Notes under the pieces: generated by a model
Database searches by the model: none
Seen by the model: the letters and a program-made list of their open reading frames with translations, nothing else
Told to the model about the DNA's origin: nothing
Shown here: positions 34,466 through 43,041 of the stretch, piece by piece
Layout: the number at the start of each line of letters is the position of its first letter
How positions within the stretch are numbered: the stretch's first letter is position 1
Program-made: the position numbers and the translations under genes
NCBI RefSeq assembly: GCF_028890115.1
Contig: NZ_JARCJD010000012.1
Span: forward strand, 62,001 to 126,000
Source of the DNA: Phaeobacter sp. QD34_24
Lineage (GTDB): Bacteria; Pseudomonadota; Alphaproteobacteria; Rhodobacterales; Rhodobacteraceae
Direction of reading: 5' to 3'
DNA length: 64,000 nucleotides

Positions 34466-35392
34466 TCAGACGCCGAGGCACCAGCGCATCACCGCCTTCT
34501 GCGCGTGCAGGCGGTTTTCGGCCTCGTCAAAGATCACCGATTGCGGACCGTCCATTACCGAAGAGGTCACCTCTTCCTCGCGGTGGGCGGGCAGGCAATG
34601 CATGAACAGGGCGTCCTCCTTGGCGTGGGCCATCAGCGCATCGTTCACCTGATAGGGGCGCAGCATGTTGTGGCGCCGCTCTTTCGAGGACTGGCTGTCA
34701 TGCATGCTGACCCAGGTATCGGCCACCACCAGATCGGCGCCTTCCACGGCCTTCACGGGATCGCGTTCGATCACCACCTTCGACCCTGCCTTGCGCGCCA
34801 GGCCGACGAATTCATCCTCTGGGTCCAGCTGCGAGGGGCCGGTGAAGGTCAGGTCAAATCCGAACTGCGCCGCCGCATGCAGGAAGGAGGCGCAGACGTT
34901 GTTGCCGTCCCCCGTCCAGACCACCTTCTTGCCCTTGATCGAGCCGCGATGCTCTTCATAGGTCAGGATATCGGCCATGATCTGGCACGGGTGTGTGCGG
35001 TCAGTCAGACCGTTGATCACCGGCACATCGGCATATTCCGCCATTTCCATCAGCACGGATTCATCAAAGGTCCGGATCATGATCATGTCCACGTAGCGCG
35101 ACAGCACGCGGGCGGTATCGGCAATGGTCTCACCATGGCCAAGCTGCATGTCGTTGCCCGACAGCACCATGGTCTGCCCGCCCATCTGGCGCACCCCCAC
35201 ATCAAAGGACACGCGCGTCCGAGTCGAGGGTTTCTCGAAGATCAGCGCCACCATGCGATCCGCCAGCGGCTGTTCGTCATCGGGGGCGCCCTTGGGGCGG
35301 CCGAGGCGCGCCTGTTTCATGGCGCCCGCGTGATCGATGATGCCCCGCAGGGCATCGGCATCGGTTTTGTGGATGTCGAGGAAATGGTTCAT
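34466..35392 (-). CDS. argF: Ornithine carbamoyltransferase
   Basis: A 308-residue enzyme that makes citrulline from ornithine and carbamoyl phosphate. The carbamoyl-phosphate loop STRTRVSF is near residues 55-62, HPCQ near 135, and the ornithine-binding HCLPAHR near 272. It is 69 nt downstream of argD on the same strand, an arrangement common in alphaproteobacteria, and ends at a bidirectional terminator. Confidence 0.97.
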   Translation of the reverse strand: MNHFLDIHKTDADALRGIIDHAGAMKQARLGRPKGAPDDEQPLADRMVALIFEKPSTRTRVSFDVGVRQMGGQTMVLSGNDMQLGHGETIADTARVLSRYVDMIMIRTFDESVLMEMAEYADVPVINGLTDRTHPCQIMADILTYEEHRGSIKGKKVVWTGDGNNVCASFLHAAAQFGFDLTFTGPSQLDPEDEFVGLARKAGSKVVIERDPVKAVEGADLVVADTWVSMHDSQSSKERRHNMLRPYQVNDALMAHAKEDALFMHCLPAHREEEVTSSVMDGPQSVIFDEAENRLHAQKAVMRWCLGV

Positions 35393-35461
35393 ATCATGTC
35401 ACTTCTTGTCGTCTGGAAGGCCGGGGGGAGCCGACCCTCCACATTGGAATTCTAAGATCGC

Positions 35462-36637
35462 TCAGGCGGCGCCGACTTGGCTCGCGGCCTTGTCGAGACG
35501 GGTGCAGGCCTCGGCGATGTCCTCGTCCGTCAGGTTCAACGGCGGCAACAGGCGAATCACATTGTCGGCGGCGGGCACGGTGATCACCTCGTTGTCATAG
35601 CCAGCCTTGACCACATCCAGGTTCGCGGCCTTGCACTTGAGGCCCAGCATCAAGCCAGAGCCGCGCACCTCTTCGAAAACCTGGGGGTGGTTGGCGACCA
35701 GCCCCTCCAGTTTCTGCCGCAACAGACCCGCCTTGCGGTTCACCTCGGCCAGGAATTCGGGATCGGTGACCACGTCCATCACCGCGCAGCCCACGGCACA
35801 GCCCAGGGGGTTGCCGCCATAGGTGGAGCCATGGGTGCCTGCGGTCATGCCGCTGGCGGCCTCTTCCGTCGCAAGCACCGCGCCCAGCGGGAAGCCACCG
35901 CCGATGCCCTTGGCCACCATCATGATGTCCGGCGTGATGCCCGCCCATTCATGGGCAAACAGCTTGCCGGTGCGGCCCACGCCGCATTGCACCTCGTCCA
36001 GGATCAACAGGATACCCTGTTCATCGCAAAGGGCGCGCAGCGCCTTCAGATCGGCGTCGGGCAGCGGGCGGATGCCGCCTTCGCCCTGCACCGGCTCGAT
36101 CAGGACCGCTGCGGTCTTCTCGGTGATCGCCGCCGCGACCGCCTCCAGATCGTTCCAGGGCAGATGCACAAACCCCGGCAGCAGCGGACCGAAGCCCTTG
36201 GTCATCTTCTCAGACCCCGCCGCCGCGATCCCGGCAGAGGAACGCCCGTGGAAAGAACCTTCGAAGGTGATGATCTCAACCCGGTCGGGCTGGCCCTTGT
36301 CGTAGAAATACTTGCGCGCCATCTTCACCGCCAGCTCGCAGCTTTCGGTGCCCGAATTGGTGAAGAACACCGTATCGGCAAAGCTGTTCTCCACCAGCTT
36401 GTCGGCCAGCGCCTGCTGCTGCGGGATCTGGTAGAGGTTGGAGACATGCCAGAGGTTCTGCGCCTGGGAGGTCAGCGCCTCGACCAGGGCCGGGTGGGCA
36501 TGACCCAGCGCATTGACCGCGATCCCGGCGCCCAGGTCCAGGAAACGTCGCCCGTCAGCCTCGATCAGCCAGGCACCTTCGCCTTTGACGAACTGAAGCG
36601 GAGCACGATTGTAGGTCGGCAGAACGGACGGGATCAT
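35462..36637 (-). CDS. argD: Acetylornithine aminotransferase
   Basis: A 391-residue class III PLP aminotransferase for arginine (and possibly lysine) synthesis. FFTNSGTESCELAVKMAR binds the cofactor, LILDEVQCG supplies the Asp, and the PLP lysine is in VAKGIGGGFPLGA. The start MIPSVLP at 36637 has AAGGA with 8-nt spacing; an ATG 18 nt upstream overlaps that site. First gene of an argD-argF operon. Confidence 0.96.
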   Translation of the reverse strand: MIPSVLPTYNRAPLQFVKGEGAWLIEADGRRFLDLGAGIAVNALGHAHPALVEALTSQAQNLWHVSNLYQIPQQQALADKLVENSFADTVFFTNSGTESCELAVKMARKYFYDKGQPDRVEIITFEGSFHGRSSAGIAAAGSEKMTKGFGPLLPGFVHLPWNDLEAVAAAITEKTAAVLIEPVQGEGGIRPLPDADLKALRALCDEQGILLILDEVQCGVGRTGKLFAHEWAGITPDIMMVAKGIGGGFPLGAVLATEEAASGMTAGTHGSTYGGNPLGCAVGCAVMDVVTDPEFLAEVNRKAGLLRQKLEGLVANHPQVFEEVRGSGLMLGLKCKAANLDVVKAGYDNEVITVPAADNVIRLLPPLNLTDEDIAEACTRLDKAASQVGAA

Positions 36638-36979
36638 CAGGATCATCCTTTTCAAACATGGAGGCCAAAGCCATGCATAAGCCAGGCCGGAGGGTCAATA
36701 CTATTGAGGGGTGTCTGTGCCATCATCCAGGCACGAAAGATCAAAGAAGCCGCTTACGCAAAAATGCGTCGGCGTCGGAGCGCGGGTGTATGTGCACGTT
36801 TGATCATAAAACGGGTCCATAAGGAAGCTTTGAGGAAAAAGAAACCCCTTTTGTGCAGCGCTCATGTGCAAAACGTCATGAGACCCGGCGCGGCGCGTCC
36901 AAACTGAAAGCCCTGCTTTCGGCGCCCGGCGAAGGGTTTGGTCTTGCACTTTGCGCGCAACAGGCGCACCGGTTGGTGC
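36638..36979. other. Divergent intergenic region, argD / EamA transporter
   Basis: About 340 nt containing the argD promoter. A 47-codon Arg/Lys-rich frame begins near 36763 on the plus strand but has no ribosome site, and I do not call it. No repeat or RNA recognised. Confidence 0.4.
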
Positions 36980-37882
36980 ATGACGGCTCCCGCTTCCCAG
37001 ACCCCGACTCCCCAGAACCCGATGCTGGCCGCCGCGCTGATCCTCGCGGCGACCGCCTTCATTGCGGGCACCACCCTGATGGCGAAGATGCTGGGCAGCG
37101 ACGCGCTGGGGCCCCGGCTGCACCCGATGCAGATCTCCCATGGGCGGTTTCTTTTTGCCTTCCTGGCGATTTCCTCGGTGGTCGCCGCGCTGCGCCCCCG
37201 GCTGAGCCGCCCGCATTGGGGCCTTCACATCGGGCGCACCTCCTTTGGCTGGGGCGGTGTCACGCTGATGTTTGCCGCCGTGGCCTATATCCCGCTGGCC
37301 GATGCCACGGCGATCACCTTCCTCAATCCGGTGTTCTGCATGCTGCTGGCGATTCCGCTTCTGGGCGAACGCGTCGGCCCTTGGCGCTGGGGCGCGGCGG
37401 GGATCGCCCTGATCGGCGCCATGATCCTGCTGCGGCCGACCCCGGAAAGCTTTCAACCCGCGGCCCTGCTGGCGCTTGGCGCGGCGGTGGTGATGGGGAT
37501 GGAGCTGATCTTCATCAAGAAGCTCTCGGGCCGCGAGGCGCCCTTGCAGATCCTATGGGTCAACAATTCGCTGGGCGTGCTGATTGCCAGCCTGGCGGTG
37601 CTGCCGGTCTGGCAGATGCCGAGCCTGGAACAATGGGCGGCGCTGGCATGTCTGGGCGTGCTGATGGCCTGTGCGCAGGCCTGTTTCGTCAACGGCATGG
37701 CGCGGGGCGATGCCTCCTTCGTGGCGCCCTTCAGCTATGCCACGCTGATCTTTGCCGCGCTCTATGATTTCCTCGGATATGGCGCGGTGCCGGATGCCAT
37801 CACCCTGCTCGGCGCGGGCGTGATCCTGGCCGGGGCCGCCATCCTGGCCTGGCGCGAGGGACGCCAGAGAAAGCCGGACTAA
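36980..37882 (+). CDS. EamA/DMT-family transporter
   Basis: A 300-residue inner-membrane protein with ten predicted hydrophobic segments in two EamA repeats, typical of drug/metabolite exporters. The repeat hallmarks are seen at AYIPLADATAITFLNPVFCMLLAIPLLGE (first) and GDASFVAPFSYATLIFAALYDFL (second). A TTG 42 nt upstream could start a longer form. Substrate unknown. It is convergent with the ABC-2 permease, 7 nt apart, with no room for a separate terminator. Confidence 0.88.
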   Translation: MTAPASQTPTPQNPMLAAALILAATAFIAGTTLMAKMLGSDALGPRLHPMQISHGRFLFAFLAISSVVAALRPRLSRPHWGLHIGRTSFGWGGVTLMFAAVAYIPLADATAITFLNPVFCMLLAIPLLGERVGPWRWGAAGIALIGAMILLRPTPESFQPAALLALGAAVVMGMELIFIKKLSGREAPLQILWVNNSLGVLIASLAVLPVWQMPSLEQWAALACLGVLMACAQACFVNGMARGDASFVAPFSYATLIFAALYDFLGYGAVPDAITLLGAGVILAGAAILAWREGRQRKPD

Positions 37883-37889
37883 GGGTCGA

Positions 37890-38708
37890 TTAGGCCTTGA
37901 GCCGATAGCCCTTGCGCAGCATCACCCAGGCCAGAAGACAGACCGCAAACGTCGCGCCAAGGCAGACGACAAACCCCAGCACGGGCGAGCTGTCCGAGGT
38001 GCCGATCACCCCGTAGCGCACCCCGTCGATCAGGTAAAAGACCGGATTGGCGTGGGAAATCCCCCGCAGAACCGGCGGCAGTGCCTCGACCGAGTAGAAA
38101 GTGCCCGAAAGAAAGGCCAACGGGGTCACGATGAAATTGGTGATCGCCGCCATCTGGTCGAACTTGTCGGCAAAGACGCCTGCGACAATGCCCAGCCCGC
38201 CCAGGAAGGCTGCACCCAGCACCACGAAAACAAGCGCGATCAGCGGATGCGTCGGCACGATCTGCAAGACCAGCATCAGCCCGAGGCCGATCGCCAGCGC
38301 CACGATCACGCCGCGCGCGACAGCACCCGCCAGGTAGCCCAGAAGCAGCTCCAGCCCGGACAGGGGCGGCATCAGCGTATCGACGATATTGCCCTGCACC
38401 TTGGAAATCACGATGGAGGACGAGGTATTGGCAAAGGCGTTCTGGATCACCGTCATCATCATGATCCCCGGCGCCAGGAAGGTCAGGAAAGGTACCCCCA
38501 TCACATCGCCCCGCTTGGGGCCGATGGCGATATTGAAGATCATCAGGAACAGCGCCGCCGTCATCAAGGGGGCCAGCAGGGTCTGGGTCCAGACCACGGA
38601 AAACCGCTTAATCTCGCGTCCTGCAAGGGTCTGCAGGCCCAGCCAGTTTACCGAGCCAAAGCGGCGCTCTCCCATTCCGACCCGATATGCCTGATCCGTT
38701 TCGCTCAT
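37890..38708 (-). CDS. ABC-2-type transporter permease
   Basis: A 272-residue integral membrane protein of the ABC-2 permease type. Six hydrophobic segments are visible, and the ABC-2 signature lies around GTFYSVEALPPVLRGISHANPVFYLIDGVRYGVIG. Relatives in the NodJ/DrrB/YadH group export polysaccharide, lipid or drug with a separate ATPase. No ATPase gene is adjacent on either side, so its partner must be encoded elsewhere. Confidence 0.88.
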   Translation of the reverse strand: MSETDQAYRVGMGERRFGSVNWLGLQTLAGREIKRFSVVWTQTLLAPLMTAALFLMIFNIAIGPKRGDVMGVPFLTFLAPGIMMMTVIQNAFANTSSSIVISKVQGNIVDTLMPPLSGLELLLGYLAGAVARGVIVALAIGLGLMLVLQIVPTHPLIALVFVVLGAAFLGGLGIVAGVFADKFDQMAAITNFIVTPLAFLSGTFYSVEALPPVLRGISHANPVFYLIDGVRYGVIGTSDSSPVLGFVVCLGATFAVCLLAWVMLRKGYRLKA

Positions 38709-38867
38709 GGGGTTTGCTCCTTCGTTCTCTGTTCCCAGCGCGGCCAGAGGGCGTTCGATCCACGCTCCCTTTGCATAGCTGCTGCGCCCACAGGCGCAAG
38801 ACGCCTTGTAACTCGGGCGTCAGTGATTAAAATAGGCCCTCGTATCGGAACTCGATGGCGGCCGCAG

Positions 38868-38872
38868 GATTC
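38868..38872. promoter_or_regulatory. CcrM methylation site (GANTC) before gcrA
   Basis: GATTC lies 32 nt upstream of the gcrA start. GcrA acts with CcrM-methylated GANTC sites, so this could serve autoregulation. A single 5-bp match is weak evidence. Confidence 0.4.
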
Positions 38873-38903
38873 TGGGGCCGCTTTCAGCTTGGAAAGGCAA
38901 CAT

Positions 38904-39506
38904 ATGTCCTGGACAGACGAGCGCGTCGAACTGCTCAAGAAAATGTGGGGCGAGGGCCAATCGGCCAGCCAGATCGCCAAGGAGCTGGGCGGGGTCACCC
39001 GCAATGCGGTGATCGGCAAGGTGCATCGCCTCGGCCTGTCCAACCGGGCCACCGGTGGCGCAAAATCCGCCGAACCCAAGGAAAAGCCCGCAGCAGCAGC
39101 AGCGCCCAAACCGGCCGCCAAGCCGAAACCCCAGCCAAAGGCAGAGCCGAAGACGGAACCGGCCCGCGCCGCCGCTCCGGCCGCGTCAGCAGCGGCCCCC
39201 GAAACCAAGGCCGCCATTCCGGCCCGCAAGCAGATCATCCCGGCCGGCCAGCCGCTGCCGCCGCAGCCCTCGGCCAATGAGATCAGCCCCGAGGCGCTGG
39301 CCAAGGTCAACGAGGTCGAAAAGAAGGCGAAGAAACTATCGCTGATGGAGCTGACCGAGCGGACCTGCAAATGGCCCGTGGGCGACCCCGCGACCGAGGA
39401 TTTCTGGTTCTGCGGCCTGCCGGTTCAACAGGGCAAACCCTATTGCGAGGCCCATGTTGGCGTTGCCTTCCAGCCGATGAGTTCGCGCCGCGACCGCAAG
39501 CGGTAA
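38904..39506 (+). CDS. gcrA: GcrA cell-cycle transcriptional regulator
   Basis: A 200-residue alphaproteobacterial regulator that binds sigma-70 RNA polymerase and methylated GANTC promoters. The N-terminus MSWTDERVELLKKMWGEG, then SASQIAKELGG and TRNAVIGKVHRLGLS, is diagnostic. The middle is an Ala/Pro/Lys linker, and the C-terminal domain has TCKWPVGDP and FWFCGLPVQQGKPYCEAH, conserved Cys/His residues. GGAAAGG precedes ATG 38904. Followed by its own strong terminator. Confidence 0.97.
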   Translation: MSWTDERVELLKKMWGEGQSASQIAKELGGVTRNAVIGKVHRLGLSNRATGGAKSAEPKEKPAAAAAPKPAAKPKPQPKAEPKTEPARAAAPAASAAAPETKAAIPARKQIIPAGQPLPPQPSANEISPEALAKVNEVEKKAKKLSLMELTERTCKWPVGDPATEDFWFCGLPVQQGKPYCEAHVGVAFQPMSSRRDRKR

Positions 39507-39532
39507 GAGAGCCTCCAAAAGTCAGAACACCG

Positions 39533-39570
39533 AAAAAGACCCCGCACGCCTTGTGCCGGGGTCTTTTCTC
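39533..39570 (+). terminator. Intrinsic terminator of gcrA
   Basis: AAAAGACCCCG pairs with CGGGGTCTTTT (arms 39534-39544 and 39557-39567), with a 12-nt loop and T-rich tail. Confidence 0.9.
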
Positions 39571-39606
39571 TATTCAAGCACACGCTCTTTGCTGTGCGAA
39601 AGAACC

Positions 39607-40125
39607 TCACCCCCCTGTGGGTGCGGAGGACTGGAAACTCGGGATCACACGGTCAGAGGCAGCCGCCCCTTCGATACCGGGCCAATTGCCTTCGGCCTTG
39701 TTGATATTTCCAGAGATATCCGCTTCCCAAAACCCCACCACGACCGGCGTGATGTTCAGGTAAAGCTTGTCATCGACAATCCGCCACAGGTTCGGATTAC
39801 CGGGCACCTTGCCGCCCTTGGAAACCCCAAAGGCGCAATGGCCATCGTATTGCGGTGCATAGTAAGCGGGATTGGCCAGGAAGCGGTCCCGGTTTTCCGC
39901 GCTGGCAAAGGCAAAGCGGGCGCCGTTGTAGTCGGCGGTGATGTCCGCCCGGCCCGGAACGGCTGCGGGCTGCGCCCCGCCCACGGGGGTCTGGGCCAGG
40001 TTGCGATAGGCCACCACATCATAGCCGGAGACGGCAAATCCCGTGCTGTCGATATATTGCTCCCCCGCCAATGCGGATGTTGACAGGATCATCGCCGCAA
40101 GGGCGCCCAGTGCAAAACGTTTCAT
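39607..40125 (-). CDS. Exported YHS-domain protein
   Basis: A 172-residue protein with a signal peptide (ALGALAAMILSTSALA) and a YHS-like domain: GFAVSGYDVVAYR near residues 29-41, then FAFASAENRDRFLANPAYYAPQYDGHCAFGV. YHS domains are small metal-linked folds; relatives are often annotated as tungsten- or copper-related or as selenoproteins. No selenocysteine or TGA is seen here; the motif Cys in HCAFG is an ordinary Cys. Function unknown. Confidence 0.86.
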   Translation of the reverse strand: MKRFALGALAAMILSTSALAGEQYIDSTGFAVSGYDVVAYRNLAQTPVGGAQPAAVPGRADITADYNGARFAFASAENRDRFLANPAYYAPQYDGHCAFGVSKGGKVPGNPNLWRIVDDKLYLNITPVVVGFWEADISGNINKAEGNWPGIEGAAASDRVIPSFQSSAPTGG

Positions 40126-40398
40126 TCCTCATCCTCTTCACTATACACGCGCGGCCGATGCGCAGCGGCATTCTCATGACCCAGCATATCGCTCTGACGC
40201 CCGTTGCGAAGCGGACCTCACGCGGCTGTGTCCCTGCGTGAGTGCAGGCCACGCCCTGCGCGCTTGCACGAAAAACATTGCACCCACAGCTTCCAGTCAC
40301 TGGAGTTTTTGGAGAGTATCTCTCCTTGAAAGACGTTATCAGACCCGTACCGCGCTGTGCCGCAGCGGGAGTACCAAAACAGGAACAGGGCCATTCAC

Positions 40399-41274
40399 AT
40401 GAGCGATACCAGCTATACCCCACCAAAAGTCTGGACATGGGAGCAGGAAAGCGGTGGGCGTTTTGCCTCCATCAACCGTCCCATCTCGGGCGCGACCCAC
40501 GACAAGGAGCTGCCCGCGGGCAAGCATCCCTTCCAGCTGTATTCCCTGGCAACCCCCAACGGGGTCAAGGTCACGGTGATGTTCGAAGAGCTTCTGGCCA
40601 AGGGGCACGAAGGCGCCGAATATGACGCCTGGCTGATCAACATCGGCGAAGGTGATCAGTTCGGCTCGGGCTTTGTCGATATCAATCCGAACTCGAAAAT
40701 CCCTGCCCTGCTGGATCGCAGCGGTGACACCCCGGTGCGGGTCTTCGAATCGGGATCGATCCTGGTGCATCTGGCCGAGAAATTCGGGGAGTTCCTGCCC
40801 GCCTCGGGCCCCGTGCGGACCGAGGTGATGAACTGGCTGTTCTGGCAGATGGGCAGCGCGCCCTACCTGGGCGGCGGCTTTGGCCATTTCTACGCCTATG
40901 CACCGGAAAAGTGGCAGTATCCCATCGACCGTTTCGCCATGGAAACCAAGCGCCAGCTTGATGTGCTGGACCGGCAGCTGGCCGAGCACGACTTCATCGC
41001 AGGCAAGGATTACACCATCGCCGATATCGCGATCTGGCCCTGGTATGGCCAGCTGGTTCTGGGTCGTCTCTACGATGCGGCGGAGTTCCTGGACGTGGAA
41101 AGCTACAAGAATGTCATGCGTTGGGCCAAGGCGATCGACGCCCGCCCCGCCGTCAGCCGCGGCCGCATGGTCAACCGCGCCTTTGGCGAATTGCACACGC
41201 AACTGCGTGAACGCCATGATGCCAGCGATTTCGACACCCGCACCCAGGACAAGCTGGAAGCGGGCGACAGCTGA
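40399..41274 (+). CDS. yghU: Glutathione S-transferase-like disulfide-bond oxidoreductase YghU
   Basis: A 291-residue member of the Nu-class GST group that uses two glutathione molecules in disulfide reduction. The N-terminal extension TYTPPKVWTWE-like (here YTPPKVWTWEQESGG) is diagnostic. The thioredoxin-like half contains LYSLATPNGVKVTVMFEEL and NPNSKIPAL, and the all-helical half ends near residue 270. Start at MSDTSYTPP. Immediately after its stop lies copy B of the dispersed element. Confidence 0.93.
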   Translation: MSDTSYTPPKVWTWEQESGGRFASINRPISGATHDKELPAGKHPFQLYSLATPNGVKVTVMFEELLAKGHEGAEYDAWLINIGEGDQFGSGFVDINPNSKIPALLDRSGDTPVRVFESGSILVHLAEKFGEFLPASGPVRTEVMNWLFWQMGSAPYLGGGFGHFYAYAPEKWQYPIDRFAMETKRQLDVLDRQLAEHDFIAGKDYTIADIAIWPWYGQLVLGRLYDAAEFLDVESYKNVMRWAKAIDARPAVSRGRMVNRAFGELHTQLRERHDASDFDTRTQDKLEAGDS

Positions 41275-41290
41275 CAGGCGCAGAGGGCAA

Positions 41291-41391
41291 GCCGGGGCAC
41301 TCCCGCGCCCGCAGTCTCGCCCCGGCCTTTCGGCCGGATCAAGCCTTGGCGGCCTTGGGCCCCGCGCCGCAGCAAGCTGCGGCGCGGGGCC
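41291..41391 (+). repeat. GC-rich dispersed element, copy B, with 34-bp palindrome
   Basis: Begins near GGGGCACTCCCGCGCCCGC, has an inner hairpin GGCC/GGCC region, then TGGCGGCCTTGGGC, and ends in a 16-bp perfect inverted repeat around AA (41358-41373 with 41376-41391). It lies 16 nt past the yghU stop. There is no T-tract. Confidence 0.8.
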
Positions 41392-41680
41392 GCCCGGACA
41401 GCGGCCCTCTTGCGAAGCGGCAGCGCGCGCTGAAGCGTTTTCCGGTTGATTGGTTTGGCCCTGTGGAGACGACCGCGATCACAGGTCATAATTCGCCTGT
41501 TGCTGCCATAAAACATCCCAACGGGACGCGGCAGAAACACCTGAAAAAAGAGCCGTAAACCCTTCTGGACAATGACCCATCGGATCGTGTGCCAGGGAAA
41601 CGCTTTGGCAAACCCCGGGCTGCCAACAGTGCAGCAGTCCAATCAGGTGGCAGGGCACAGTGTAATTTCGTTTGATGTGG
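41392..41680. other. Spacer between dispersed element B and tRNA-Ser
   Basis: About 290 nt downstream of the tRNA (minus strand) and of yghU (plus strand). No coding frame, terminator or repeat recognised. No integrase or att-like duplication of the tRNA end is visible. Confidence 0.4.
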
Positions 41681-41770
41681 TGGCGGGGAGACAGGGATTC
41701 GAACCCTGGGAACGCTCTCACGTTCAACGGTTTTCAAGACCGCCGCATTCGACCACTCTGCCACCTCCCC
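41681..41770 (-). tRNA. tRNA-Ser (TGA anticodon)
   Basis: A 90-nt class II tRNA with a long variable arm. The anticodon loop CTTGAAA gives TGA, which reads UCA codons. The acceptor stem GGGGAGG pairs with TCTCCCC, the discriminator is G73 as in serine tRNAs, and CCA is encoded. The T arm contains GGTTCGAATCC. Confidence 0.97.
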
Positions 41771-42008
41771 GGTCCGCAGGCGGTTTAGGCTGCACGCGAC
41801 CTACGTGCAAGGAAAATCGCGCCCCCGGAAAGCCGCAGAGATGCGAAGCCGCGCAAAAACATGCCAATCACGATGCTTTTGATCCATGGCATCGGCGACA
41901 GGGTTTTCATGGCCCCGGACGCAGGCTATCATCACCAAAAAAGCACAACCGCGACCGGCAAACCCGGCACAGGCAGAACGCCAAGATGAGCACAGGCAGG
42001 GGAACATC

Positions 42009-42992
42009 ATGACACAGGCCAAGAAAACACGGGCCAAGATGACACGGGCCAAAACGGTTGAAGACACGATCGCTCAGGCCAGGATGACGCGGGCCAAGCC
42101 GATCAGCGCCACACCATACCGCGCGGCAGGTGCACGGGCCTGCGTTGCAGCCGTAAGCCTGCTGTTGCTCGCCGCCTGCGAAGACGGCGCGGGCCTGCCC
42201 TTCCTGCAGGCAAAGGACAGTTCCGCCGCTGCGGTTCCCGCCTCGAACCGCACCAAGCTGGTGGAACGCGACGTGGAAACTCCCGATGTCTTCCAGGTGA
42301 CCGAAGCCGGGCTTTGGGATGGCCGCCCCTCGCTTGGCGGTGTCTGGGTGGCGCATCCCGATGCGCAGGATCCCGAGCGGGTGATCATCCGCAACAGCGC
42401 CAACGGGAAATTCGTGATCGGCGCCCTGTTCCGGCGCGAGCGCGAGATCCCCGGACCACGCATCCAGGCCTCATCCGACGCGGCCGCCGCCTTGGGCATG
42501 CTGGCCGGCGCCCCGGTCGAATTGAACGTTACCGCCCTGCGCCGCGAGGCCGCGCCGGAAGAGGGTGCTCCAGACGCGGTGGACGTGGCCGAGACCGATA
42601 CGCAAGAGGCCCCGCCCGCGCCCAGTGCCGTTTCGGAAACAGCCCTTGATCCCATTGCAGGCGCAGCGGCGGCAATCGAAGCCTCGGCGCCGCCCCCCGC
42701 GCCCCAGGCCACCGCTGCAGCGGCCCCCACCAAGCCGACGAAACAGCGCGTCTCGCCGCTCGACAAACCCTTTATCCAGATCGGCATCTTCAGCGTCGAG
42801 GCAAATGCCGAACGCACCGCAGGACAGATGCGCAACGCGGGCATGATTCCGACCGTCTATGAGCAATCCTCCAACGGCAAGCCCTTCTGGCGTGTGCTGG
42901 TCGGCCCCGCCTACAGCAAGAGCGAGCGCAGCCAATTGCTGAAAAGCGTCAAGGCCACCGGTTTCTCGGATGCCTACGCTGTGACCAATTGA
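42009..42992 (+). CDS. SPOR-domain lipoprotein
   Basis: A 327-residue envelope protein. The C-terminal ~75 residues form a SPOR domain (PFIQIGIFSVEANAERTAGQ, then PFWRVLVGPAYSKSERSQLLK), which binds denuded septal peptidoglycan. A lipobox SLLLLAAC near residue 57 implies lipid anchoring. Before it lies an unusual extension made of pentapeptide units (MTQAK, KTRAK, MTRAK and variants) from a 15-bp tandem repeat. The best ribosome site is before 42009, but ATG 42084 would give a normal-length signal peptide. It is 49 nt upstream of a DD-carboxypeptidase gene, consistent with cell-wall and division work. Confidence 0.88.
   Translation: MTQAKKTRAKMTRAKTVEDTIAQARMTRAKPISATPYRAAGARACVAAVSLLLLAACEDGAGLPFLQAKDSSAAAVPASNRTKLVERDVETPDVFQVTEAGLWDGRPSLGGVWVAHPDAQDPERVIIRNSANGKFVIGALFRREREIPGPRIQASSDAAAALGMLAGAPVELNVTALRREAAPEEGAPDAVDVAETDTQEAPPAPSAVSETALDPIAGAAAAIEASAPPPAPQATAAAAPTKPTKQRVSPLDKPFIQIGIFSVEANAERTAGQMRNAGMIPTVYEQSSNGKPFWRVLVGPAYSKSERSQLLKSVKATGFSDAYAVTN
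42012..42097 (+). repeat. 15-bp tandem repeat at the start of the SPOR gene
   Basis: ACACGGGCCAA-type cores begin at 42012, 42027, 42042, 42072 (weaker) and 42087, on a strict 15-bp register that encodes a (M/K)T(R/Q)AK pentapeptide. Confidence 0.75.
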
Positions 42993-43041
42993 GCCTGGCA
43001 AAGGCCCGGATTGAACTCTGACCCACAAGGATGACACAGCC

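Noticed and set aside
36763-36907. 47-codon Arg/Lys-rich small protein upstream of the EamA gene
   Set aside because: No ribosome site and no conservation that I can judge.
41275-41800. Integration site at tRNA-Ser
   Set aside because: No integrase gene, no repeated tRNA 3' end and no composition change beside it.
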